From the NCBI GenBank assembly GCA_024643705.1, contig JAHEML010000074.1, positions 1 through 9,687 of the forward strand: a DNA stretch of 9,687 nt, written 5' to 3'. The DNA is from Caldilineaceae bacterium. Lineage in GTDB: Bacteria > Chloroflexota > Anaerolineae > Caldilineales > Caldilineaceae. The position numbers and the translations under genes are program-made. The notes beneath the pieces are model-generated. The model saw only the letters and a list, made by a program, of their open reading frames with translations, did no database searches and had not been told where the DNA came from. This document shows, piece after piece, positions 1-6,253 of this stretch (its first letter is position 1; every line of letters starts with the position of its first letter).

Positions 1-1097
1 CGTCTCCCCCACGCTTGCTGGCCTTCATAGTTGTCATTGGGTTACACATCAGCCTGCACTGGTTCAGCGGCTTTAGCGCCCAAAGCAACAAGAAAGCGCT
101 GATTTACTTGATCACCCAGGGGTGCCTCGGTTTGACAGCCACTCTCCTCTCTGGTTCCCCAACAATCTCTTTGGCCGTTTTCGCCTCGATGATTGGCGAA
201 ACCATCGGCACATTTGGAATGTCCCGGCTCACATGGTTGGCTATTTCGGCTTTTCTTATCCTCACACCCATCGGGTATTGGCTTGTCGGTGGGCAAGAAA
301 TGCTTATTGATTGGATGTCTCCAACCATTTCCACCATGATCATGCTCATCGTTTTTATGGTTCTCTTCCGCAAACAGCTCGATACCAGCCAGCAGGCCCA
401 GGCCTTGGCCGACGAACTGGAAAGTGCTAATCGCCAGTTGGCCGCCTACGCTGCTCAGGTGGAAGAACTTACACTTGCCAGCGAACGTCAGCGCATGGCC
501 CGCGAACTCCACGATACCCTGGCCCAAGGGGTAGCAGGGCTTGTACTCCAACTAGAAGCGGTGAAGGCTCACTTGGGGGCTGGGCGGGGCGAACGGGCGT
601 CAGCGATCATCGAACAATCCCTCACTCGGGCACGCAGCACCCTGGCCGACTCCCGCGCAGCCATCGATGATCTACGCTCGGCTCCCGCCAATCTGCCCGA
701 CGCTGTGCGCGCCAAGGTAGAACGCTTTACCCAGGCCACCGGCATCCCCTGCGATCTGGACCTCGCCCTCGACGGGAATTCCCCCGTCCCAACAAGCGTA
801 AGCGGTCACATCCAGCGGGTACTCAGCGAGGTACTTGCCAACATCACACGCCACGCCCAGGCCACCCACGTTTGGGTCGATTTTCACATCCACGAAGACC
901 AATTGATCCTGGAGATTCGTGACAATGGGCGCGGGTTTGATCCGGCATCGGTCAACCAGTCGGGTCACTATGGCTTGCTGGGAATGAGAGAGCGGGCACG
1001 CTTGGTGGGGGGAAGGCTGACGCTTACATCAGAAAAGGGGATAGGAACCCAGGTTCAACTACATGTTCCCCTGCACGCAAAAGGAGAGGACACATGA
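1..1097 (+). CDS. Sensor histidine kinase, NarL/LiaS/DesK type (HisKA_3), 5'-partial
   Basis: This is the membrane sensor of a two-component pair. It autophosphorylates on a histidine and passes the phosphate to the response regulator encoded next. The frame is open to the left edge (first full codon at base 3), so the true start is probably outside the window; the TTG at 15 is only the first possible start inside. Residues are counted from that TTG. About five hydrophobic segments fill residues 1-118, followed by a coiled-coil linker (about 120-155). The dimerisation/H-box has RELHDTLAQ with the phospho-accepting His166. The ATPase domain shows an N-box (SEVLANITRH, Asn276), a G1 box (DNGRGFD, 303-309) and a G2 box (GLLGMRERA, 320-328). 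This order is diagnostic of the HisKA_3 plus HATPase_c family. No extracellular ligand domain is visible, so the stimulus is unknown. The stop overlaps the next start (ATGA), which implies translational coupling. Confidence 0.93.
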   Translation, partial: SPPRLLAFIVVIGLHISLHWFSGFSAQSNKKALIYLITQGCLGLTATLLSGSPTISLAVFASMIGETIGTFGMSRLTWLAISAFLILTPIGYWLVGGQEMLIDWMSPTISTMIMLIVFMVLFRKQLDTSQQAQALADELESANRQLAAYAAQVEELTLASERQRMARELHDTLAQGVAGLVLQLEAVKAHLGAGRGERASAIIEQSLTRARSTLADSRAAIDDLRSAPANLPDAVRAKVERFTQATGIPCDLDLALDGNSPVPTSVSGHIQRVLSEVLANITRHAQATHVWVDFHIHEDQLILEIRDNGRGFDPASVNQSGHYGLLGMRERARLVGGRLTLTSEKGIGTQVQLHVPLHAKGEDT

Positions 1098-1756
1098 ATG
1101 CCATTCGCATTCTGATCACCGATGATCATTTCATCGTGCGCGAAGGGATCCACCTGGTTTTGGAAACTGCGGAGGGGTTTGAGGTGGTAGGCGAAGCCAC
1201 AGATGGCGCAGAGTGCCTGCGCTTTATCGCCGATCTGACACCGGATCGGATGCCCCACGTGGTGCTGATGGATCTACAAATGCCGGGCATGGATGGCATT
1301 ACAGCGATCAGCCATTTGCGTCGAGAGTACCCAGAGGTTGCCATCGTTATCCTGACAACATTCAACGAAGATGAGATGATGCTGCGCGGTCTGCAAGCCG
1401 GGGCGCGGGGCTATCTTCTCAAAGATACGGATCGGCAAACCCTGCTGGACACAATCATCGCCGCGGCCAGAGGGGAGACCCTGCTCAAACCGGAAATTCT
1501 CAGCCGAGTGCTGGCATTGCAGCACTCGGCCCCCCGGCCTGCCATAGTAGCCAACGACTCCCCCCTCACCGACCGTGAGCTTCAAGTGCTGCAAGCCACC
1601 GCGCTGGGCGAACGCAACAAAGAGATCGCACATCGGCTGGGTATCAGCGAGCGCACTGTTAAAGCCCATTTGACGAGCGTGTACAACAAATTCGGGGTGG
1701 ACTCACGCGCTGCCGCGGTTGCGATAGCATCCCAACATGGTCTTCTCCGCGGATAA
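1094..1756 (+). CDS. Response regulator, NarL/FixJ family (REC + LuxR-type HTH)
   Basis: This is a DNA-binding transcription factor activated by phosphorylation, the cognate partner of the kinase it overlaps by 4 bases. The receiver domain covers residues 1-120. It has the acidic pair Asp10-Asp11, phospho-acceptor Asp60 in VVLMDLQMPGMDG, the switch threonine in ILTTFN (88-89) and the conserved Lys110 in GYLLKD. A short linker leads to a LuxR-type helix-turn-helix at about 157-212, with LTDRELQVL, then NKEIAHRLGISERTVKAHL as the recognition region. At 220 aa it is a full-length family member. A clear AGGAG ribosome site lies about 7 bases before the ATG, inside the kinase 3' end. The regulated genes are not known. 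It converges with the lipoprotein gene, whose stop is only 16 bases away, and I see no obvious terminator hairpin between them. Confidence 0.95.
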   Translation: MNAIRILITDDHFIVREGIHLVLETAEGFEVVGEATDGAECLRFIADLTPDRMPHVVLMDLQMPGMDGITAISHLRREYPEVAIVILTTFNEDEMMLRGLQAGARGYLLKDTDRQTLLDTIIAAARGETLLKPEILSRVLALQHSAPRPAIVANDSPLTDRELQVLQATALGERNKEIAHRLGISERTVKAHLTSVYNKFGVDSRAAAVAIASQHGLLRG

Positions 1757-1772
1757 ATCCCTTTAAGCATTG

Positions 1773-2630
1773 CTATCGCGCCTGCGCAGCGGCCAGAACC
1801 TCCGGCGGCACAACGACAACAAGTTGACCGTTGACTTCTCCGACAGTGTAACGATCTGCAATAACAAACGGCACAGAGACGCCCGACCCAGCACTGGTCT
1901 CCACTTTGCCCACGGCAGAAAGAATATACTGTACGGGCAGGCCCTCTTTTACGCCCACCCAAATGTCAAACTGGGCCGAATCGATTGTCAACGGAGATTG
2001 TGTAGGCGGTGGAGGCAGTGCCAGGCGGGCACTGATCACGCCGGTAAGCAATGACACATCAGTCAACTGGTAATGGGTGGCACGCAGACCGCCAACCAAC
2101 TCCTCGCCACGAGCAGTGCTGGCAGCGAGAAGTGTGGCGACAGGCAATCCGCTTATGACAGCCAGAACATCGCTATTGGGCAGGATGCCCCCCGGCGAGA
2201 CCAGCACACCACTGCGACCATCCACATCGCCTGTCCGCACAAGTTTACTCCAGCCGTTCCACGAAAGTTGATAGACAGACCCACCGCTGGCATAGGCTTC
2301 GTCCATGACACCGGGTGTGGGCGATTGCGGAACCAACAAGGTTGTGACAGCGTGAGCGTCGTAGCCGAATGGGCCGTCAGTTGCTGTCCATTCGTAGCTA
2401 AACTCAAGAATATCTGCTGGCTCAGTACCGTTGGGCTGCGGGTGTTGCACTTCCTGGTGCAGAATCGCCCGATAGGAACGAATGGGTTCCGTCACTTCGG
2501 CTACAGCCGATGCCACAACAGTAGAGCCATCTCCATTCACAGGCTTAGGCCCCATCAATGCTTCACATCCACCCACAAAGAGAACCACGCCGAATAACAT
2601 CCAAATTCTGATCCAAACCGATCTGTTCAT
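1773..2630 (-). CDS. Predicted lipoprotein of unknown function (LppX/LolA-like fold possible)
   Basis: The product is a 285-aa secreted, probably lipid-anchored protein. The N-terminus is a lipoprotein signal peptide: MNRSVWIRIW, a hydrophobic core, then lipobox VGGC with the acylated Cys at residue 22. I chose the ATG at 2630 because it places this signal at the extreme N-terminus and has a GGGAGA ribosome site 8 bases upstream (2639-2644). The open frame runs back to 2831, but that would put 67 unlikely residues before the signal and overlap the ABC gene. The mature part looks beta-rich, with alternating hydrophobic strands, a Pro/Ser linker near 101-107 and a late segment (IWVGVKEGLPVQYIL) reminiscent of LppX/LprG or LolA-like lipoproteins that bind lipids. 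That similarity is weak and inferred by eye. It lies 130 bases downstream of the ABC exporter on the same strand, so co-transcription is possible but not evident. Confidence 0.82.
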   Translation of the reverse strand: MNRSVWIRIWMLFGVVLFVGGCEALMGPKPVNGDGSTVVASAVAEVTEPIRSYRAILHQEVQHPQPNGTEPADILEFSYEWTATDGPFGYDAHAVTTLLVPQSPTPGVMDEAYASGGSVYQLSWNGWSKLVRTGDVDGRSGVLVSPGGILPNSDVLAVISGLPVATLLAASTARGEELVGGLRATHYQLTDVSLLTGVISARLALPPPPTQSPLTIDSAQFDIWVGVKEGLPVQYILSAVGKVETSAGSGVSVPFVIADRYTVGEVNGQLVVVVPPEVLAAAQAR

Positions 2631-2638
2631 GTTGCCAA

Positions 2639-2644
2639 TCTCCC
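2639..2644 (-). promoter_or_regulatory. Ribosome binding site that fixes the lipoprotein start
   Basis: GGGAGA on the minus strand, 8 bases before the ATG at 2630. It supports the internal start directly in front of the lipoprotein signal peptide over the longer open frame beginning at 2831. Confidence 0.6.
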
Positions 2645-2760
2645 AGTACACACCAAAAGGTGGAAAGTACCACGCTGGCATAAGCGTACCGCAAATCCTC
2701 TGCAACACAAGGGCCGAATGTGTACCAATTCCTGCAACATTGATGGAAGCGGCCAGTCCA

Positions 2761-4665
2761 TCAACCAACCAATTCGGCGATCTTCTCCCTTTCTCGAAAC
2801 TGGGTTCGATACAAATCAGCGTACAGCCCATCCAGAGCCAAGAGTTCGTCGTGGGTTCCCTGCTCCACCAATTGGCCCTCGCTCATCACCAGAATCTTAT
2901 TTGCGGCCAAAATTGTAGAAAGTCGATGGGCGATCACAAAACTGGTGCGCCCGGCAAAGAGCGGCTCCAACGCGGCCTGGATCAGCGCCTCGCTCTGGGA
3001 ATCCAGATGCGCGGTCGCTTCATCCAGGATGAGAATGCGCGGGTCTTTCAAAATCACACGGGCAATTGCCAGCCGCTGCTTTTCGCCGCCGCTCAGCCGA
3101 TAGCCCCGCTCCCCCACCAATGTCTGGTAGCCGTCGGGCAGCCCGGCGATAAAGTCGTGGATATTGGCCGCCCGACAAGCCGCCTCCATCTCGGATTGGG
3201 TGGCATCCTGTTTGGCATAGCGCAGATTGGCGGCAAAAGTGTCGTGGAGCAAGTACGTCTCTTGGGTGACCATGCCAATCTGCCGGGCCAGCGATTCCAG
3301 AGTCACGTCCCGCAGATCGTGACCGTCCAGCAAAATGCGACCTTCTGTTTGGTCGTAGAGCCTGGGCAGCAGGTAGGTGACGGTGGTCTTGCCCGCGCCG
3401 CTGGGGCCAACCAGCGCCACAAGTTCGCCCGGCGCAACACGAAAGTCCAGAGCTTGAAGGGCCATGGGGCGAGATGAAATGAGGAATGGTGAAGAAACGT
3501 TCGACCCTGGAGACTGGGCGCTGTTGGATGAAGACAAGGGGTGTTCTTCTGGCACGGCATAGTGAAACGAGACCTGCTCGAAACGGATGTCGCCGTGCAC
3601 GCTCTGCAATTCCAGGGCATCGCTCTTGTCGGCGATCTCCACAGGCATGTCCAAATATTCAAAAACCCGCTCGAAGCTGACCAGAGCACGAGCAAATTCC
3701 ACAGGCACATTGGAGAGAGAGGAGATCGGCCCATACAACCGGCCCAGGTAGGCTGCAAAGGCGACAATCGTGCCCACCGTGATCACATCCTCCAACACAA
3801 AGCGCCCGCCCACCCAATAGATCAGCGCCGTGCCCAGCGCGCCGGAAATGCTCAACCCCAAGAAGAACCAGCGCCCAATCATGGCTTGGCGGATGCCAAT
3901 ATCGCGCACCTCGGCGTTGGTCTTGCCAAAACGCTCCATCTCATGCTGGCCCCGGCCAAAGGTTTTGACAAGCAGCGCGCCGTTCACATTCAGGGTTTCG
4001 CTAATGGCGTTGGACATATCCGCATTCAGCACCATACTTTTGCGGCGAATCTCGCGCAATATCAGCCCCACCCGACGGGCAGGCAGCACAAAGAGCGGCA
4101 GAACGACAACCGCCAGCAGGGTGAGACGCCACTCAATTGTAAGCATCACGGCGAGGGTGGAAACAAGGGTGAAAATATTGGTCAGCAGATTGGGGATGGT
4201 GTTAGCAATCGCCCCCTGCGCGCCCACCACATCGTTGTTTAGCCGGGAGATAATGTCGCCCGATTTGGTGTGGGTGAAAAAGCGCAGGGACATCCGTTGC
4301 AGATGCTCGTACAACTCCTGGCGCAGATCATAAATGATCCCTTCGCCCACTCTGGAATTAAAATAGCGCTGGGCAACCCCCAGCAGACCGCTGACAATGG
4401 GGATGGAGACCATGGCCAATGCCAGCAAATTCAGCCGCCCCCATTCGCCATTGGGCAGCACGTTGTCGATCAATTCTCGATAGAGCAGGGGCGGCAGCAA
4501 TTCAATCAGCGAAATCAGCGCGATAATTGCCAAGCTGATCGCCACTGCTCGCCAATAGATGCGGGCATAGCCAAAGACCCGCACCAGCAGTTGGCGGGTA
4601 ACGCGGGGGCGATCTTTTTCGGGGTCGTGGGCGACGTATCGCCACCAGTTGCCATGATGGGCCAT
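2761..4665 (-). CDS. ABC exporter, fused transmembrane + ATPase half-transporter (MsbA/MDR-like)
   Basis: The product is a 634-aa half-transporter, expected to dimerise in the cytoplasmic membrane and export a lipid, drug or peptide by ATP hydrolysis. The substrate is unknown. Residues count from the ATG at 4665. Residues 1-30 are a soluble N-terminus with DPEKDRP. The six-helix exporter domain spans about 35-330, with HTKSGDIISRLNND typical of its first cytoplasmic loop. The ATPase domain has Walker A GPSGAGKTT (420-428), Q-loop Gln468, signature LSGGEKQR (524-531), Walker B ILILDEAT with Asp548/Glu549, and switch His580. All catalytic residues are present, so it should be active. Two oddities are visible: a Ser/Pro-rich insert at about 372-398 between the first two ATPase strands, and a D-loop reading AHLD instead of the usual SALD. 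The open frame extends to 4782, but the start at 4665 has a good ribosome site and matches normal family length. It is divergent from the selenoprotein gene. Confidence 0.93.
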   Translation of the reverse strand: MAHHGNWWRYVAHDPEKDRPRVTRQLLVRVFGYARIYWRAVAISLAIIALISLIELLPPLLYRELIDNVLPNGEWGRLNLLALAMVSIPIVSGLLGVAQRYFNSRVGEGIIYDLRQELYEHLQRMSLRFFTHTKSGDIISRLNNDVVGAQGAIANTIPNLLTNIFTLVSTLAVMLTIEWRLTLLAVVVLPLFVLPARRVGLILREIRRKSMVLNADMSNAISETLNVNGALLVKTFGRGQHEMERFGKTNAEVRDIGIRQAMIGRWFFLGLSISGALGTALIYWVGGRFVLEDVITVGTIVAFAAYLGRLYGPISSLSNVPVEFARALVSFERVFEYLDMPVEIADKSDALELQSVHGDIRFEQVSFHYAVPEEHPLSSSNSAQSPGSNVSSPFLISSRPMALQALDFRVAPGELVALVGPSGAGKTTVTYLLPRLYDQTEGRILLDGHDLRDVTLESLARQIGMVTQETYLLHDTFAANLRYAKQDATQSEMEAACRAANIHDFIAGLPDGYQTLVGERGYRLSGGEKQRLAIARVILKDPRILILDEATAHLDSQSEALIQAALEPLFAGRTSFVIAHRLSTILAANKILVMSEGQLVEQGTHDELLALDGLYADLYRTQFREREKIAELVG

Positions 4666-4670
4666 AAGAA

Positions 4671-4675
4671 TCCTT
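4671..4675 (-). promoter_or_regulatory. Ribosome binding site that fixes the ABC exporter start
   Basis: AAGGA on the minus strand, 5 bases before the ATG at 4665. It decides for this start over the ATG at 4782, which would run the gene through the divergent intergenic dyad and into the neighbouring gene. Confidence 0.6.
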
Positions 4676-4687
4676 GTGCTTGATAGA

Positions 4688-4717
4688 TTGGCGCTAAGGG
4701 GTTGGATATTGGATAAT
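4688..4717 (+). promoter_or_regulatory. Candidate sigma70-like promoter for the selenoprotein gene
   Basis: TTGGCG (4688-4693), then 18 bases, then GATAAT (4712-4717). The boxes match the TTGACA/TATAAT consensus at 4 of 6 and 5 of 6 positions. The predicted transcript would start near 4723-4726, inside the perfect dyad, leaving a leader of roughly 35 bases before the ATG at 4760. This is a by-eye match only, and promoter consensus in this lineage may differ. Confidence 0.3.
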
Positions 4718-4719
4718 GC

Positions 4720-4743
4720 GACGGTGATCCGTTGATCACCGTC
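4720..4743. promoter_or_regulatory. Perfect 10+10 bp inverted repeat between divergent genes (operator or leader hairpin)
   Basis: GACGGTGATC, spacer CGTT, GATCACCGTC: the two arms are exact reverse complements. It sits in the 94-base gap between the ABC exporter and the selenoprotein, 17 bases before the selenoprotein start and just after the candidate -10 box. A dimeric repressor or activator site controlling one or both genes is the simplest reading. A stable hairpin at the 5' end of the selenoprotein mRNA is the alternative. The inner half-sites (GTGA and TCAC) resemble CRP/FNR-type half-sites, but the spacing of 8 instead of 6 does not fit that family. Confidence 0.6.
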
Positions 4744-4759
4744 ATACGTACCATCATAA

Positions 4760-5629
4760 ATGGATTCGATCGATATGGACAATGACCGAGAGTCAATCAG
4801 CTTGTTTCAAAGGTTGCAAAACCGGCTGTATGCCATCCCCGCGGTGGCCCAATGGTGGGCAGGTCGGTTTGCCCGCAGCACCCGCCACAGCAGCCCCACC
4901 GATCCCGTCCCCTTTTCCCGGCTGGCAAAACCATTGGCAGAATCCAGCGTCGCCATCATCACCACGGGTGGGGTACATTTGCAGGGCCAACCCCCTTTCG
5001 ACATGCGCGACCCGGACGGAGACGCGTCCCTGCGCACAATCCCCGGTGATGTCCCAGCGTCCGAGCTGATGATCACCCACGATTATTACAATCATACCAG
5101 TGCCGACAGGGACATGAATGTGATCTTTCCCCTGGATCACTTCCGCGATCTGGCCCAGCGGGGGATCGTGGGCAGCCTTGCACCCCGCCATTTCGGGCTG
5201 ATGGGCCACATCGAAGGGGCACATCTGGTGCGTTTGCAAGAAGAGACAGCCCCGAAAATAGCGGCCACCTTGCGGGCAGACGGGGTAGACATTGCCTTTC
5301 TCACCCCCGCCTGAGGGCTTTGCAATCGGTCCGTGGGGCTGATAGCACGGGAAGTAGAGGCGGCTGGCATTCCAACGGTTGTCATCTCGCTGGCAAAAGA
5401 GATCACAGAAAGCGTGGGTGTGCCCCGTTCCCTCTTTGTCAAATGGCCTTTGGGCCACCCCCTGGGCGAAGCGATGATGCCCACCCAACAGCGCACGCTG
5501 ATCTTTGATGCCCTGGTGCATCTGCAAACGGCCAGCGAACCGGGCATCGTTGCCGAGCCAGGGTACCGCTGGCGGCGGCATGTCTATGCAGAACCGGATT
5601 GGGCACAATTGCAGCAAATTGATGGGTAA
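4760..5629 (+). CDS. Selenoprotein, glycine/sarcosine/betaine reductase B (GrdB)-like family, UGA-recoded
   Basis: The product is a 289-aa protein with selenocysteine at residue 185, read from the in-frame TGA at 5312-5314. It belongs to the short GrdB-like family, as I recognise from TTGGVHLQGQPPFD, THDYYNHTSADRDMN, FPLDHFRDLA, GSLAPRHFGLMGHI and, around the TGA, FLTPA-U-GLCNRSVGLIARE. Homology continues without a break on both sides: the C-terminal half (AGIPTVVISLAKEI) keeps the same frame. U-x-x-C (185-188) is a redox motif like that of GrdB. True GrdB is about 430 aa and works with GrdA/GrdC in amino-acid reductases. None of these partners is here, so the actual substrate is unknown. The His/Asp-rich HDYYNH...DRD stretch (107-118) could bind a metal (inference). 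The start is uncertain: ATG 4760 (TAA lies just upstream in frame) or ATG 4775, and neither has a clear ribosome site. Standard annotation would truncate it at 5314. Confidence 0.88.
5312..5314 (+). other. In-frame TGA predicted to encode selenocysteine
   Basis: The codons run CTC ACC CCC GCC TGA GGG CTT TGC AAT CGG, giving LTPA-U-GLCNR. The frame stays open for 98 codons after the GLCNRS segment until TAA at 5627-5629. A cysteine lies three residues after the recoded position, and the family carries U or C at this site. The claim depends on the genome also having selA, selB, selC and selD, which are not in this window. Confidence 0.85.
5321..5347 (+). promoter_or_regulatory. Bacterial SECIS-like hairpin downstream of the UGA codon
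   Basis: A stem-loop begins 7 bases after the TGA. T5321-A5347, G-C and C-G pair, then one A/A mismatch at 5324/5344. A-T, T-A, C-G, G-T, G-C, T-G, C-G and C5332-G5336 follow, leaving the triloop G-T-G at 5333-5335. That is 11 pairs with one mismatch and two wobbles. The loop begins with G, 19 bases after the TGA, as expected for a bacterial SECIS recognised by SelB (a G at the start of a small apical loop, roughly 16-37 bases downstream). Folding was done by hand. Confidence 0.65.
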
Positions 5630-5678
5630 GTGAAACCGGAAAAGTATTTAGAACACCAATGACAGGGTTTACGGATTT

Positions 5679-5694
5679 GATTTCTGTAAATCAG
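5679..5694. repeat. Small perfect inverted repeat (6-bp arms)
   Basis: TGATTT, spacer CTGT, AAATCA. It is followed at once by two GCGTT units and TCTGCGTCC. It may be part of a dispersed intergenic repeat; only one copy is visible here. Confidence 0.4.
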
Positions 5695-5803
5695 CGTTTG
5701 CAGCGTTCATCTGCGTCCAAAAACTTTCTTGGAATCACTTTGCAGCAGCGCAAGCATAAATCACCACTCTTTTCACGAGAATCGACGGCATCTACGCTTG
5801 TTA

Positions 5804-5820
5804 TGCGGTTAGAAACCGCA
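5804..5820. repeat. Small perfect inverted repeat (7-bp arms), REP-like
   Basis: TGCGGTT, loop AGA, AACCGCA. The GC-rich stem stands in an AT-rich gap and is followed by CCTACAAAAATATA, not by a T-run, so a classical terminator on the plus strand is unlikely. A short repetitive extragenic palindrome is the likeliest reading, but other copies would need to be found. Confidence 0.5.
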
Positions 5821-5899
5821 CCTACAAAAATATATTTTACGCGGCATTGAACAGGTACTATTTGGACAACCGCTTCACTTCGACCATGGGAGATTCGAC

Positions 5900-6247
5900 A
5901 TGCAAGACAACCCCCAATCCCGTCCACCCCTGCGCCCGACAGCCATCTTGTTTGCCCTGGCTCTCAATATTTTGCTCGTCACGCTGGCGCTCTTCGTCGC
6001 AAGCAGTCGTTCTCTACCCAGCGGCATGTTGTCTGGGTTGCCGCTTGTTGGCAGCATCATTGCTGGTGTGGCAACGGCGGTTTATGTTGGGCGACGGGCT
6101 GCAATCCACGCCTTGTTGGGGGGGCTGTTGAGCGCGCCGATCCTTGCCCTTTTTGTCCTGCCCGCTGCAAATTGGAGTTTCGCATTTTTGGCCGGAGCGT
6201 TTTGTGCGGTGGGGGGCATCGTGGGGGAGTTTTGGCAACGACGATAA
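5900..6247 (+). CDS. Small membrane protein, four predicted helices, unknown function
   Basis: The product is a 115-aa hydrophobic protein. A short polar N-terminus (MQDNPQSRPPLRP) precedes helices at about 14-34, 44-63, 67-88 and 91-110, and the protein ends in WQRR. Gly and Ala are frequent inside the helices, which favours tight packing. The start has a GGGAG ribosome site (5888-5892) 7 bases upstream. It is the first gene of the operon and ends 6 bases before the antiporter-like subunit. Small helical subunits accompany NuoL/M/N-type proteins in complex I and Mrp antiporters, so an accessory-subunit role is plausible, but I do not recognise it as NuoK, NuoJ or MrpC/F/G. No catalytic motif is visible. 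Confidence 0.8.
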   Translation: MQDNPQSRPPLRPTAILFALALNILLVTLALFVASSRSLPSGMLSGLPLVGSIIAGVATAVYVGRRAAIHALLGGLLSAPILALFVLPAANWSFAFLAGAFCAVGGIVGEFWQRR

Positions 6248-6253
6248 GACGAT

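Larger units (their letters stand above)
5630..5899. other. Non-coding intergenic region, AT-richer, with two small hairpins
   Basis: This 270-base gap separates the selenoprotein from the membrane-protein operon. Short open frames cross it on both strands (for example 5659-5850), but they have no ribosome site and no recognisable protein. It contains two perfect small inverted repeats and the stretch TCTGCGTCCAAAA, which looks like the short dispersed repeats found between genes in some environmental bacterial genomes. The promoter of the downstream operon must lie here or nearby, but I see no convincing pair of boxes. No T-tract terminator is evident. Confidence 0.5.

Noticed and set aside
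2631..2831. Extended N-terminus of the lipoprotein from 2831
   Set aside because: It would bury the lipoprotein signal peptide 67 residues in and overlap the ABC gene. The ATG at 2630 has a good ribosome site.
2482..3477. 331-aa plus-strand open frame across the lipoprotein/ABC junction
   Set aside because: It overlaps two supported minus-strand genes, has no recognisable motif and has a composition typical of antisense reading.
3541..4242. 233-aa plus-strand open frame opposite the ABC exporter
   Set aside because: It is rich in His, Gln and Pro in a way typical of antisense frames, has no recognisable domain and lies wholly inside a clear ABC gene.
4723..4740. CRP/FNR-type binding site in the dyad
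   Set aside because: GTGA and TCAC half-sites are present, but they are separated by 8 bases rather than the 6 of CRP/FNR sites, so no family is assigned.
4666..4782. Extended N-terminus of the ABC exporter from ATG 4782
   Set aside because: It would translate the perfect dyad and overlap the divergent gene. The ATG at 4665 has AAGGA 5 bases upstream and gives the normal family N-terminus.
4793..5617. 274-aa minus-strand open frame opposite the selenoprotein
   Set aside because: It is an antisense shadow: its composition (Cys/His/Gly/Pro-rich) is unlike its neighbours, it has no domain, and the plus strand carries a recognised family. It spans the TGA only because it reads the other strand.
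5333..5629. A separate gene starting with GTG at 5333 downstream of the TGA
   Set aside because: The GTG is the Val of CNRSVGLIARE inside the continuous GrdB-like sequence, and the preceding six codons after the TGA are also family-like. It is the C-terminal part of the selenoprotein.
5659..5850. 63-aa open frame in the intergenic gap
   Set aside because: It has no ribosome site and no recognisable sequence, and it spans both small palindromes. It is probably chance.
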